Source: Caballeronia sp. SBC1 (lineage in GTDB: Bacteria > Pseudomonadota > Gammaproteobacteria > Burkholderiales > Burkholderiaceae). Taken from it: a DNA stretch of 64,000 nt. Both the position numbers and the translations under genes were made by a program. Under the pieces are notes generated by a model. The model saw nothing but the letters and a program-made list of their open reading frames with translations, searched no databases and was not told the origin of the DNA. Shown here piece after piece: positions 54,061 through 62,771 of this stretch. Location of the stretch: the NCBI RefSeq assembly GCF_011493005.1, contig NZ_CP049156.1:3844001-3908000 (forward strand), written 5' to 3'. Within the stretch, counting starts at the first letter, position 1, and each line of letters begins with the position of its first letter.

Positions 54061-54966
54061 ATGAGTGAAGCACCCCACGGAGTCCCGATCAAAACGCCTG
54101 GCCAACTCATTGCGGCAATAGTCGCCGGGTTCGCCGTTCCGATCGTCGTGATCGTGCTGCTGGCCGTCTACGTCAACAACACGACGCGCACCGGCGCCGG
54201 CACCGATTCCCTCTCCGACGCAGAAGTGGCCGCGCGCATCGCCCCGGTTGCACAGGTCGACATACGCGATGCCAACGCCCCCCACGTGTACAAAACCGGC
54301 GAAGAAGTCTTCAAGGCGGTTTGCACGACCTGTCACACGGCCGGCGTAGCGGGCGCACCCAAGTTCGGCAATGCCGGCGACTGGGCGCCCCGCATTGCGG
54401 AAGGCTACGACACCCTGCTCCACAACGCGCTCAACGGCAAAGGCGGCATGCCCGCACGCGGCGGCACGAGCCCCGATGACTATAGCGACTTCGAAATTTC
54501 CCGGGCAGTCGTCTATATGGCTAACGACGCTGGCGCAAAATTCGCCGAGCCCGCGCAACCAGCAGCGGGCGCGGCAGCTGGCGCATCGGCTGCAGCACCG
54601 GCCAGCGGCGCCGCAGCAGGCGCGGCCTCGACCGACAACGCCCAGGCCGCCGCCGCAGTCGCGGCCCTGGCGAACGTCCCGCAGGCAAGTTCGGGCGCTG
54701 CGGCCGGCACAGAAAGCGCGGACGCATCGCAAGCCGGCAAGACGCTGTACACGCAGGTCTGTCAGGCCTGTCACGCGGCCGGCGTGCTCAATGCGCCGAA
54801 ATACGGCGACAAAGACGCGTGGGCGCCGCGCCTGAAAGAGCCGATGGACACCGTCTACAACTACGCGCTGCACGGCAAGGGCGCGATGCCGCCCAAGGGC
54901 GGATCGAATGCATCCGATGCCGACGTGAAAGCCGCCGTCGATTACATGGTCGCAGCCGTCAAATAG
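54061..54966 (+). CDS. Membrane-anchored di-haem cytochrome c (c5 type)
   Basis: A 301-residue cytochrome with two haem sites. A single N-terminal membrane anchor (about residues 16-38) keeps it on the periplasmic side. Haem site one is CTTCH at 88-92 with Met130 as likely axial ligand (GGMPARGG). Haem site two is CQACH at 234-238 with Met276 (GAMPPKGG). The two c5-like domains are joined by an Ala-rich linker (about 165-222). Each domain has the family pattern KFGNAGDWAPR or KYGDKDAWAPR. It probably shuttles electrons to a terminal oxidase; partners are not in the window. Confidence 0.92.
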   Translation: MSEAPHGVPIKTPGQLIAAIVAGFAVPIVVIVLLAVYVNNTTRTGAGTDSLSDAEVAARIAPVAQVDIRDANAPHVYKTGEEVFKAVCTTCHTAGVAGAPKFGNAGDWAPRIAEGYDTLLHNALNGKGGMPARGGTSPDDYSDFEISRAVVYMANDAGAKFAEPAQPAAGAAAGASAAAPASGAAAGAASTDNAQAAAAVAALANVPQASSGAAAGTESADASQAGKTLYTQVCQACHAAGVLNAPKYGDKDAWAPRLKEPMDTVYNYALHGKGAMPPKGGSNASDADVKAAVDYMVAAVK

Positions 54967-54994
54967 CCGCTCGCCATCACCCGATGCCAACAAA

Positions 54995-55024
54995 AAACCC
55001 TGCGCAAAGCAACACGCAGGGTTT
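54995..55024. terminator. Bidirectional terminator between cytochrome c and rep
   Basis: AAACCCTGCG/CGCAGGGTTT forms a 10-bp stem with a 10-base loop. T residues follow on both strands (TTTCTT on plus, TTTTTTG on minus). It serves two convergent genes. Confidence 0.88.
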
Positions 55025-55053
55025 CTTAATGCATCCGAGTCCGACCAAAACAA

Positions 55054-57159
55054 TCAAGCCGGCTTCTGCAGCAACTCTTTGAGCCGCGCCATCCGGTCCT
55101 TCGGCGACATCGGCGCTTCCTCCTCGGTTGGCGGCGGGGCATCGTCGAGAAGCATTTCCGGGATAAACCGCGACGCCTCGCACACCACCGTCTCGCGCGC
55201 CCGCTTGCGCTTCTTGCACCAGTTCACATGAAGGCTGCGCTGCGCCCGCGTGATCGCGACGTACATCAGCCGCCGCTCTTCCTCGATCCGGCCGGTGTCG
55301 ACGGGAGCGTCCGCGTCTGCATCGGGATTGCCCCGGTGCGGCATGATCCCCTCCTCCACGCCGACCAGAAACACGTGCGGATATTCGAGCCCCTTAGACG
55401 CATGCACTGTCGTCAGCCGCACGGCATCAGGGTTTTCGTCCTTGCCTTCGAGCATGGACATCAGCGCGACGGTCTGGATCAGGCCAAGCAGGTTCTTGCC
55501 TTCATCGCCCAAACCATCTGCGTTGTCATAACCCGTGGCCTCTGAATCCTCGGACGGCTCCGCCTCGGGCTTCGTGCCCTTTTTCTTCAGCCACTCGCAG
55601 AATTCAAGCACGTTCTGCCACTTCGATTGCGCCTGACGTTCGTCGTGGGCATCGTAGAGATACGCCTCGTAATGGATCGCCTCCATCATGTCGTCGAGCA
55701 CCTGGGTGGCCGGATCGCGCCCCGCCCGATCGGACAGGCGCTGCATCCACTCGCAAAACGCGCGCAACGGTTCGACCTGTCGCGCCGACAACCGCGCCTC
55801 AATGCCGCCCATGAACACGGCTTCGAACAGCGACACTTTCGCCTGCCCGGCGAACGAACCCAGCGCCTCGAGCGTTGTGTTGCCGACGCCCCGCCGCGGC
55901 GTGGTGATCGCGCGGATGAACGCGGGATCGTCGTCGGGATTCGCGATCAGCCGCAAATACGAGACGATGTCCTTGATCTCGGCTTTATCGAAGAATGACT
56001 GGCCGCCCGACAACACGTAGGGAATCCGCTCGCGCCGCAAAACCTGTTCGAAGATCCGCGCCTGAAAATTCCCACGATACAAAATGGCGTAATCGCGAAA
56101 CGCCGCGCGCCGCTCGAACTTATGTGCCGACAGCCGGAACACCACAGACTCCGCTTCGTGCTCTTCGTCGTTGCAAGCGGTCACGGTAATGGAGTCGCCC
56201 ATTCCGTGTTCCGACCACAATTTCTTCTCGAACAGCTTCGGATTGTTCGCGATTACGTTGTTGGCAGCCGTCAGGATGCGCACCGTCGACCGATAGTTCT
56301 GCTCGAGCTTCACCACATGCAGCTTCGGAAAGTCCTTGCCCAACTGCGCCAGGTTCTCCAACGTCGCGCCGCGCCAGCCGTAGATGGCCTGGTCGTCATC
56401 GCCCACGGCCGTAAACGCCGCGCGCGGACCGGCCAGCAGCTTCAGCAGTTCGTACTGGCAGGTATTCGTGTCCTGATATTCGTCGATCAGCAGATAGCGC
56501 AGCCGGTTCTGCCACTTTTCGCGAACTTGCTCGTTCTCCGCGAAAAGCTGCGCGGGCTTCAGGATCAGATCATCGAAATCGAGCGCCTGGTAAGCGTGCA
56601 GCGTTGCCACGTAGCTGCGAAACACAATAGCCGCCTGCATCTCGTCCTCGTTCGACGCGCTCGCCGACGCCTGATCCGGCGACATCATGCCGTTTTTCCA
56701 CAGCGAGATAATGGACTGGACCTTGCGAATCAAGCCTTTGTCGGTGGTTCCGAGCTGTTCCTGGACCAAGCCGAAACAATCGCTGGAATCCATGATCGAG
56801 AACTGCGGTTTCAGGCCGACGTGCTCGGCCTCCTGCCGCATGATCTGCACGCCAAGCGAGTGAAACGTGGAGATGGTCAACTGGTTCACCGGCACGCGGC
56901 GGCCTTCCTTCCCGGGCGTGGTGAGCGTTTTGCCTTCGAGCAGCTTGGCCGTGCGCTCGCGCATTTCGAGCGCGGCCTTGTTCGTGAAGGTCAGCGCGGC
57001 AATGTGCTTCGGCTCGAAACCCTTGCCTTCGATCAGATGGGCAATCTTCTGGGTGATCACGCGTGTCTTGCCGCTGCCAGCGCCTGCAAGCACAAGACAT
57101 GGGCCATCGAGATAGCGCACCGCTTCGGCTTGCGCGGCGTTCATACCTGCTGCGGACAT
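55054..57159 (-). CDS. rep: ATP-dependent DNA helicase Rep (UvrD family)
   Basis: Rep helicase, 701 residues, a 3'-5' DNA motor that clears proteins ahead of replication forks. Motifs in order: AGAGSGKTRVI (Walker A, 25-35), ALTFTNKAALEMRER, STFHSLG, LLIDEYQDTN (Walker B), AVGDDDQAIYGWRGA, LEQNYRST, VHASKGLEYPHVFLVG, and EEERRLMYVAITRAQ. Length is close to E. coli Rep (673). The start may be at residue 6 (57144). Confidence 0.95.
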   Translation of the reverse strand: MSAAGMNAAQAEAVRYLDGPCLVLAGAGSGKTRVITQKIAHLIEGKGFEPKHIAALTFTNKAALEMRERTAKLLEGKTLTTPGKEGRRVPVNQLTISTFHSLGVQIMRQEAEHVGLKPQFSIMDSSDCFGLVQEQLGTTDKGLIRKVQSIISLWKNGMMSPDQASASASNEDEMQAAIVFRSYVATLHAYQALDFDDLILKPAQLFAENEQVREKWQNRLRYLLIDEYQDTNTCQYELLKLLAGPRAAFTAVGDDDQAIYGWRGATLENLAQLGKDFPKLHVVKLEQNYRSTVRILTAANNVIANNPKLFEKKLWSEHGMGDSITVTACNDEEHEAESVVFRLSAHKFERRAAFRDYAILYRGNFQARIFEQVLRRERIPYVLSGGQSFFDKAEIKDIVSYLRLIANPDDDPAFIRAITTPRRGVGNTTLEALGSFAGQAKVSLFEAVFMGGIEARLSARQVEPLRAFCEWMQRLSDRAGRDPATQVLDDMMEAIHYEAYLYDAHDERQAQSKWQNVLEFCEWLKKKGTKPEAEPSEDSEATGYDNADGLGDEGKNLLGLIQTVALMSMLEGKDENPDAVRLTTVHASKGLEYPHVFLVGVEEGIMPHRGNPDADADAPVDTGRIEEERRLMYVAITRAQRSLHVNWCKKRKRARETVVCEASRFIPEMLLDDAPPPTEEEAPMSPKDRMARLKELLQKPA

Positions 57160-57399
57160 CGTTCGGACACTTTGAGATGCGTAAATCGGGCGGATGTTTC
57201 AGCTGCCGGAAGTACGCGGTGGTGAGCAAGATGGTGAGCAAATTTGCGCACGCCGAAGCGGGCGCAATTTCGAGAGCGCGATGTTAACACGGGTTTCTAT
57301 CCACGCGCCTGTGAGGCGCGACGCCGGCGTGACCACCGCCCAACATCGCCAGCGGCCCATGCCACAATACCGGCACCGCCAAAACAACAGGATGCCCGC

Positions 57400-58443
57400 A
57401 TGACAGCACTTCTAAAAGTAGGCCTGATGGGCTATGGCTTTGCCGGCGAAACGTTTCACGCGCCGGTAATCGAGCATTGTGGCCGCGCGGTTGTATCCGC
57501 CATTGCAACGGGCAAACCCGAGCGGGCGCAGGCCGATTACCCGAACGCGACAATCGTCGAAGATTTCGATGCTTTGCTCGCCCTCGACGAACTCGATTGC
57601 ATCGTCATCGCAACGCCCAACGACACCCATTTCGATCTCGCCAGGAAAGCCCTGGAAGCGGGCCGGAACGTGGTAGTCGACAAGCCGGTTACCCTCTCCG
57701 GCGCCGACGCAAAAACCCTCACCGAGTTGGCCAAAACGCGCGGACTGTTGTTCGCGCCGTTCCACAACCGTCGCTGGGATGGCGATTTCATGACGGTGCG
57801 CGCGTTGATCGAAAGCGGCCGGCTTGGGCGCGTGACGCACTACGAGTCGCATTTCGACCGCTTCCGGCCGAAAGTGCCGCAACGCTGGCGCGAGGAAGCG
57901 TCGCGTGGCGGCGGCTTGTTGTTTGATCTCGGGCCGCATCTTATCGATCAGGCGCTGGCGCTCTTCGGCCGGCCGCAAACCATATTCGCCAGCGTCAACG
58001 CGCACCGCGACCACGCGAGCGCACCGGATTACGTTCATCTGCTGCTGGGCTACGAAGACAAGGAAATCGTGCTGCACGCCACCGCCCTGGCCGCGCTGGA
58101 GCCGCCGCGCTTCGCCATTCACGGCACGCGTGGCAGCTATGTAAAAACGGGGCTCGATGTGCAGGAAGACCAGCTCAAAGCCGGTTTGCGTCCGGGGAAC
58201 CCCGACTTCGGCCACAATCCGCCCGGCCTGCTTCGCGAAGTCGACGGCGACCACGACTTGCGCCAGGAATTCGCCACTCGCGATGGCGCTTACGTAGAGT
58301 TTTATCGAGCGCTGGCGGCATCGGTGCTCGAGGGCAAGCCGTTCCCAATCTCGTCGCAAGATGCCGTCGATGTCATGACCATTATCGACATCGCGATTCG
58401 CAGTAACGCAGAAGGTCGTCGGCTGGATTTCACGCCGATTTAA
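57400..58443 (+). CDS. Gfo/Idh/MocA-family oxidoreductase (YdgJ-like)
   Basis: A 347-residue NAD(P)-dependent oxidoreductase. The nucleotide-binding motif is VGLMGYGFAGETFHAPVI at the N-terminus, the typical pattern of the YdgJ/YvaA subgroup. CIVIATPNDTHFDLARKALE and VVDKPVTLSG follow, with the conserved Lys of DKP. The C-terminal domain has GGGLLFDLGPHLIDQALALF, with the catalytic His. Substrate probably a polyol or sugar; not known. The ATG at 57400 has AGGA 9 bases upstream. Confidence 0.9.
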   Translation: MTALLKVGLMGYGFAGETFHAPVIEHCGRAVVSAIATGKPERAQADYPNATIVEDFDALLALDELDCIVIATPNDTHFDLARKALEAGRNVVVDKPVTLSGADAKTLTELAKTRGLLFAPFHNRRWDGDFMTVRALIESGRLGRVTHYESHFDRFRPKVPQRWREEASRGGGLLFDLGPHLIDQALALFGRPQTIFASVNAHRDHASAPDYVHLLLGYEDKEIVLHATALAALEPPRFAIHGTRGSYVKTGLDVQEDQLKAGLRPGNPDFGHNPPGLLREVDGDHDLRQEFATRDGAYVEFYRALAASVLEGKPFPISSQDAVDVMTIIDIAIRSNAEGRRLDFTPI

Positions 58444-58448
58444 TAACA

Positions 58449-58531
58449 AACGGCCCACGCCAGACTTTCAAACACACAGCGTTACATTTGAGCGCGGCTC
58501 CGGCGTCAGCCGGGGCGGTGCGTGGGCCGTT
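58449..58531 (+). terminator. Long-armed hairpin after the oxidoreductase gene
   Basis: Perfect 12-bp arms AACGGCCCACGC/GCGTGGGCCGTT (58449-58460 and 58520-58531) enclose 59 bases that contain a second small GC-rich hairpin. TTCTT overlaps and follows the second arm. It is probably a structured terminator. Confidence 0.45.
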
Positions 58532-58576
58532 CTTCTCCAGTCGCCTTATCTTAAAAACCAAAAGAGGAGAACTTCA

Positions 58577-58954
58577 ATGCTGACGCTTAAAGCAGGTTTT
58601 ACCCGCGCCCTGATTGGCGTGGCGCTCGCGGGATCGCTGGCGGCGTGTGTCGTCCAGCCGACGCGCCAGGTCGATGTCGTCCAGGAAGCACCGGCGCGCC
58701 CTGACCCGCATATGGAAGCGGTGCATCGGATGGATCAGGTCAACGGACGAATCAATTCGCTTTGGCATCACGTCGATCAGCGTGTGAGCCAAGGCTTTTA
58801 CCCGCCGCCACAAGGCGATGCGTTCCATCATCGGCTGGATGTAGTGCGTCAGGAATCGCGTGACATGGCTTCCCAGCATGGCGGCGGTTTGTCGGGTGAA
58901 GAGCAGCACACGTTGAACGGCGAGCTGGACGGTTTGCAGCGCGCAATTCAATAA
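58577..58954 (+). CDS. Small lipoprotein of unknown function
   Basis: A 125-residue predicted lipoprotein. The signal peptide ends in LAAC with Cys24 as lipidation site. The mature part is charged and helical (MEAVHRMDQVNGRINSLWHH) with no domain that I recognise. GAGGAG lies 9 bases before the ATG. Stand-alone gene between two hairpins. Confidence 0.8.
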   Translation: MLTLKAGFTRALIGVALAGSLAACVVQPTRQVDVVQEAPARPDPHMEAVHRMDQVNGRINSLWHHVDQRVSQGFYPPPQGDAFHHRLDVVRQESRDMASQHGGGLSGEEQHTLNGELDGLQRAIQ

Positions 58955-58966
58955 GCACTTTTATGC

Positions 58967-59010
58967 GCCGAACGACAACAGGCCTGTTCTGCAGCTGTTC
59001 GTCGTTCGGC
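58967..59010. terminator. Convergent hairpin between lipoprotein and TetR genes
   Basis: GCCGAACGAC/GTCGTTCGGC (58967-58976, 59001-59010) plus an inner ACAG/CTGT pair give a stable stem of about 14 bp. T-rich bases follow on the plus strand (TTAAATT). It probably ends both convergent genes. Confidence 0.6.
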
Positions 59011-59019
59011 TTAAATTGC

Positions 59020-59619
59020 TCATAGCTCAAGAGCTTTGAGCTCGAACCGCAACACCATCTCCGCTACTTCCACGACCTCCTCCAGCGCGGCCTCCGCGGC
59101 TTCGGCCGAGGGTTGCAGCAGCAAATCATCGGCGTAACCCATCGCCATCGCGAAGATTTGCCGCGCGCCACGTTCCGGCGATGCACAGCGAAATACCTTC
59201 GCCTCCACACCCTTTTCGATAATTCCGCGAAGCATGCCTTGCCAGCGACTGATCTCGCTTAAATAAGCGCGCGCGAGTTCTGCGTCGTGCATGGCCTCGT
59301 CCCAGGCATCCAGCCACAGCCCCCAACCATCACCCTTACTGGCCGGAAGGCATTCGCGGATAAAACCGAGCAACGCTTCGACCGGGGGTTTATCGGCCAG
59401 ATGCGCGCCGGTTTCTTCAAGCTGCTCGTCGGCAAAGTGCACGAACGCCTCGCGGCGCAGCTCGTTCCAGTCGCCGAAGTAGTGATAGATGTGACTGCGC
59501 GACAACCCCGCGTGCTCCGCGAGATCGCGCGTGGAAACGTCGGCGAAACCCTTCTGGCGAAACAACTCCAGGGCGGCCGTAATGATCTGACTTTTGCGTT
59601 CGGGTGACGACCGCGACAT
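59020..59619 (-). CDS. TetR-family repressor
   Basis: A 199-residue TetR regulator. The helix-turn-helix is at about residues 28-50 (STRDLAEHAGLSRSHIYHYF). The C-terminal ligand domain is helical (GWGLWLDAWDEAMHDAELAR) with no recognisable ligand. It is divergent from the ABC-type membrane protein gene. Two copies of a 16-bp palindrome lie between them, so it very likely represses itself and that gene. Confidence 0.92.
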   Translation of the reverse strand: MSRSSPERKSQIITAALELFRQKGFADVSTRDLAEHAGLSRSHIYHYFGDWNELRREAFVHFADEQLEETGAHLADKPPVEALLGFIRECLPASKGDGWGLWLDAWDEAMHDAELARAYLSEISRWQGMLRGIIEKGVEAKVFRCASPERGARQIFAMAMGYADDLLLQPSAEAAEAALEEVVEVAEMVLRFELKALEL

Positions 59620-59666
59620 GTTCGATTCCTTTTTTCAAGCGTGAACGAATTAGCTGTGCTTGCGCT

Positions 59667-59705
59667 TTGAGCGACTGCTCAATTATAATTTGAGCAGTCG
59701 CTCAA
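59667..59705. promoter_or_regulatory. Double TetR operator around a shared -10
   Basis: TTGAGCGACTGCTCAA (59667-59682) and TTGAGCAGTCGCTCAA (59690-59705) are each near-perfect palindromes and are also inverted copies of each other over 17 bp. Between them is TATAAT (59684-59689), read on plus, and its overlapping minus-strand twin (59687-59682). The repressor bound here would block both divergent promoters. Confidence 0.85.
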
Positions 59706-59737
59706 ATTATAGCGTCGATTTTACCCAAGGTACGGTC

Positions 59738-60652
59738 ATGTCATTCGTCACACCAGAAATCCGGATAGTTGAGAGCGAAAAGGTCGCTCAGCAATCCGCC
59801 GCATCAACACTTAAAGCCATTGCCCGGGCCTATCCGGGCAAGCTGTTCTGCACGCTGTCGCTCGTCGCACTGGAGAACGCGCTGTTACTCGCCTATCCGT
59901 TGTTCGCCGGATTCGCCGTCGATTCGATCATGCGCGGCGACGCTCACCACGCGTTGTTCTACGCTGCGATTGTATTGGCGTTCTGGGCGGTCGGTGCCGC
60001 GCGCCGGGCCGTGGATACGCGCACCTTCACGCGGATATACGCCGATCTGGCGGTGCCGGTGATCCTCAATCAGCGGCTGCAAAACCAAAGCACGTCGACG
60101 GCTGCGGCGCGCGTGGTATTGGCCCGAGAGTTTGTCGATTTCTTCGAAAAACACGTGCCGACCATGGTCACCGCGTTTGTATCCATAGTGGGCGCCGTGG
60201 CGATGTTGCTGGCAATCGAGCCGTGGATCGGCGTGGCCAGCCTGATTGGATTGATGCTGTGCATCGCCTTGCTGCCGCGTTTTGCACGACGCAACCAGAG
60301 CTTGCATCAGCGGCTGAATGACCGGCTGGAAAAGGAAATCGGCTTGGTCGCGAAGGTCGGTACGCTCACCTTGAAACGGCACTATCGTGTGCTTTCCAAG
60401 CTGCGAATCCATCTGTCGAACCGTGAAGCCGCGGCGTTTCTCTTTGTCGGTTCCGTGGCGGCCGTGTTGTTTGTCATCGCCATCAGCCAGTTGGCCTTGG
60501 CGCCGGCGGTCAAGGCCGGGCATGTCTATGCGGTGATGACGTATCTCTGGACCTTTGTCAGCAGCCTCGACGAAGCACCGTACATGGTCGATCAACTCGC
60601 GCGCTTGCGTGACATCGGGAAGCGCGTGGATCCTGGGCTCAGCAAGGATTAA
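59738..60652 (+). CDS. ABC-type six-TM membrane protein without ATPase domain
   Basis: A 304-residue membrane protein resembling the transmembrane half of ABC exporters (ABC_membrane_3 type). About six hydrophobic segments are seen, including LVALENALLLAYPLFAGFAV, FYAAIVLAFWAVGAARR, and pairs around 140-180 and 235-280. There is no Walker A, signature or Walker B motif, and no separate ATPase gene is adjacent. The ATG at 59738 is used because an earlier in-frame start lies inside the TetR operators. Substrate unknown; TetR control suggests efflux or envelope stress. Confidence 0.82.
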   Translation: MSFVTPEIRIVESEKVAQQSAASTLKAIARAYPGKLFCTLSLVALENALLLAYPLFAGFAVDSIMRGDAHHALFYAAIVLAFWAVGAARRAVDTRTFTRIYADLAVPVILNQRLQNQSTSTAAARVVLAREFVDFFEKHVPTMVTAFVSIVGAVAMLLAIEPWIGVASLIGLMLCIALLPRFARRNQSLHQRLNDRLEKEIGLVAKVGTLTLKRHYRVLSKLRIHLSNREAAAFLFVGSVAAVLFVIAISQLALAPAVKAGHVYAVMTYLWTFVSSLDEAPYMVDQLARLRDIGKRVDPGLSKD

Positions 60653-60702
60653 GGGCCGCTGCCGTTTGACAAGGTGAATTCGGTCGCGTAAATTCGCCGC
60701 AC

Positions 60703-60993
60703 GCGTCGGGAGAGAGCGCTGGCTTCGGTCGTTGGTGTTCAAAACGACATAAAAACGAAGCCGCGCCGCCGAAGGGGCACACCCACAAACTCTCAGGCAA
60801 AAGGACCGGCCGCGTCGAAGTTCCGTATTTGAATTGCGCCTTGGTTGGGCGCCAAAAACGGAAAGTCGAACTCTGGAGAGCGGCATCGGCTGATCAGGAA
60901 GTACCAGCCAGATGCCCACCGAAGGGGCGCGCGTTGGACGTCGGATTATCGGCGAACAGCGTGCAATCTCTCAGGTACCGAGGACAGAGGGGT
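60703..60993 (+). ncRNA. Tandem glycine riboswitch
   Basis: Two glycine aptamers in series before gcvT. Aptamer one (about 60703-60815) has CGGGAGAGAGC, GCCGCCGAAGGGGCA and ACTCTCAGGCAAAAGGACCG. Aptamer two (about 60867-60993) has CTCTGGAGAGCGGC, CACCGAAGGGGCG and AATCTCTCAGG followed by GAGGACAGAGG. These are the standard glycine aptamer blocks. Glycine binding turns on the downstream glycine cleavage genes. Confidence 0.95.
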
Positions 60994-61058
60994 CATGTAC
61001 CGGATCGCTACGCGGTTTGGGCTTTGCATGTTGCATTGCGTTATTCAATGCAGCAGGA

Positions 61059-61104
61059 AAAAGCCGAAACCCCGAGCGGGTTCGACGCATGGCCTTTTTT
61101 GTTT
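61059..61104 (+). terminator. Riboswitch-controlled terminator before gcvT
   Basis: A stem around CCCGAGCGGG with flanking CGAA/TTCG and outer GCC/GGC pairs is followed by TTTTTT (61095-61100), 25 bases before the gcvT ATG. A competing small hairpin GCATTG/CAATGC (61033-61051) lies between the aptamers and this stem and could act as part of the switch. Confidence 0.65.
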
Positions 61105-61128
61105 TCGCGCACGCCCGAGGCCCGCTCC

Positions 61129-62253
61129 ATGTCTGATCTTCAACACACGCCCTTGCACGCCGCTCACCTTGCGCTCAACGCACGCATGGTGGATTTCGGC
61201 GGCTGGGACATGCCCGTCAATTACGGTTCGCAGATCGACGAACACCACGCGGTGCGCACCGATGCCGGCATGTTCGACGTGTCGCACATGCGCGTCGTCG
61301 ATTTCACTGGCGACAAAGCACGCGAGTTCTTCAAGTACGCGATCGCCAACAACGTCGACAAACTCACCGTTCCCGGCAAGGCGCTGTATTCCTGCCTGCT
61401 GAACCCGGAAGGCGGCGTGATCGACGACCTGATCGTCTATTACTTCGCCGATGACAACTACCGCGTTGTCGTGAACGCCGGCACGGCCGAGAAAGACATC
61501 GCGTGGTTCGGCCATCTGAACGCTGAAGGCGGTTTTGGACTGACCATCACGCCGCGCCGCGATTTCGCGATCGTCGCCGTGCAAGGACCGAACGCACGCG
61601 AAAAAGTCTGGCAAGTGCTGCCGGAAACGCGCGACGCGACCGCAGAACTCAAACCCTTCAACGCCGTGCAATTCCCGGCCAGCTCGTTCGGCGACGTCAT
61701 GCTCGCGCGCACCGGCTACACGGGCGAGGACGGTTTCGAAATCGTGGTTCCGGCTACGCAGGTAGAAAAGTTCTGGAACGCGCTGATCGCGCAAGGCGTG
61801 AAGCCCGCCGGCCTTGGCGCGCGCGACACACTGCGTCTCGAAGCCGGCATGAACCTCTACGGTCAGGACATGGACGACACGGTGTCACCGCTCGACGCCG
61901 GTCTCGCCTGGACTGTCGACCTGAACGATGCGAACCGCGCATTCGTCGGCCGTTCGGCGCTGGAAAAAAATGGATCGAAGGCGCGCTTTGTCGGCTTGAT
62001 TCTGCAGAAGGAAAACGGCCGCGCCGGCGGCGTGCTTCGTGCTCACCAAAAAGTCGTCACAGCCGACGGCGAAGGCGAGATCACGAGCGGCACTTTCTCG
62101 CCGTCGATGCAGGAATCCATCGCGTTCGCCCGGGTGCCGGCGAGCGTGAAACCGGGCGACAAAGTGCACGTGGTGATCCGCGACAAACAACTGCCGGCAA
62201 GCGTGGTAAAACTGCCTTTCGTGCGCAACGGCAAGGTGTTGGCGGCGCTTTGA
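61129..62253 (+). CDS. gcvT: Glycine cleavage system T protein (aminomethyltransferase)
   Basis: GcvT, 374 residues, transfers the aminomethyl carbon from the H protein to tetrahydrofolate. Motifs: [55 protein letters not shown] and [20 protein letters not shown]. The ATG at 61129 gives the standard N-terminus ([17 protein letters not shown]), although its ribosome site is weak. The open frame upstream runs through the riboswitch and is not coding. Confidence 0.97.
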   Translation: MSDLQHTPLHAAHLALNARMVDFGGWDMPVNYGSQIDEHHAVRTDAGMFDVSHMRVVDFTGDKAREFFKYAIANNVDKLTVPGKALYSCLLNPEGGVIDDLIVYYFADDNYRVVVNAGTAEKDIAWFGHLNAEGGFGLTITPRRDFAIVAVQGPNAREKVWQVLPETRDATAELKPFNAVQFPASSFGDVMLARTGYTGEDGFEIVVPATQVEKFWNALIAQGVKPAGLGARDTLRLEAGMNLYGQDMDDTVSPLDAGLAWTVDLNDANRAFVGRSALEKNGSKARFVGLILQKENGRAGGVLRAHQKVVTADGEGEITSGTFSPSMQESIAFARVPASVKPGDKVHVVIRDKQLPASVVKLPFVRNGKVLAAL

Positions 62254-62321
62254 AGCGCCCTTAACAACCTGTTGAAACAGCCGCGCACGTCCCACCCTTA
62301 TAGACCAACTGGAGCATCCGC

Positions 62322-62702
62322 ATGAGCATCCCGGCCGACCTCAAATACACCGAATCGCACGAATGGGTGCGCACCGAATCCGACGGCACCCTGACGATCG
62401 GTATTACGGATCACGCGCAGGAAGCACTGGGCGATGTCGTGTTCATCGAATTGCCGCCGGTAGGTAAGACGGTTGCCGCTGGCGATGCCGTCGCGGTGAT
62501 CGAATCGGTGAAAGCAGCATCCGATATCTACGCTCCCGTGGCCGGTGAAATCGTCGGCGCGAACGATGCGCTGACCGGCACGCCGGACCAGATCAACGGC
62601 ACGCCGTACGAAAGCTGGCTCTTCAAGATCAAGCCCGCCGCCGACGCCAAGACGGATCGGTTGATCGATGCCGCTGCATACGGCGCCTCGATCGGCGAGT
62701 AA
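62322..62702 (+). CDS. gcvH: Glycine cleavage system H protein
   Basis: GcvH, 126 residues, the lipoyl carrier of the glycine cleavage system. The lipoylated lysine is Lys64 in [15 protein letters not shown]. The N-terminus ([14 protein letters not shown]) and [19 protein letters not shown] are typical. It sits 68 bases after gcvT. Confidence 0.98.
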   Translation: MSIPADLKYTESHEWVRTESDGTLTIGITDHAQEALGDVVFIELPPVGKTVAAGDAVAVIESVKAASDIYAPVAGEIVGANDALTGTPDQINGTPYESWLFKIKPAADAKTDRLIDAAAYGASIGE

Positions 62703-62771
62703 AACTTCTCAACGAACGTGCGGCGCGTTTAGCGCTCAATAGCAAACCACGCCGCACCAGCAGGAACTCTC

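Noticed and set aside
53953..55053. Minus-strand open frame opposite the cytochrome c gene
   Set aside because: Its residues are the antisense of an Ala-rich linker and haem domains; the plus-strand frame has two CxxCH motifs and a membrane anchor.
60829..61128. Open frame extending gcvT upstream
   Set aside because: It runs through the second glycine aptamer and the terminator, so it is RNA structure rather than coding.
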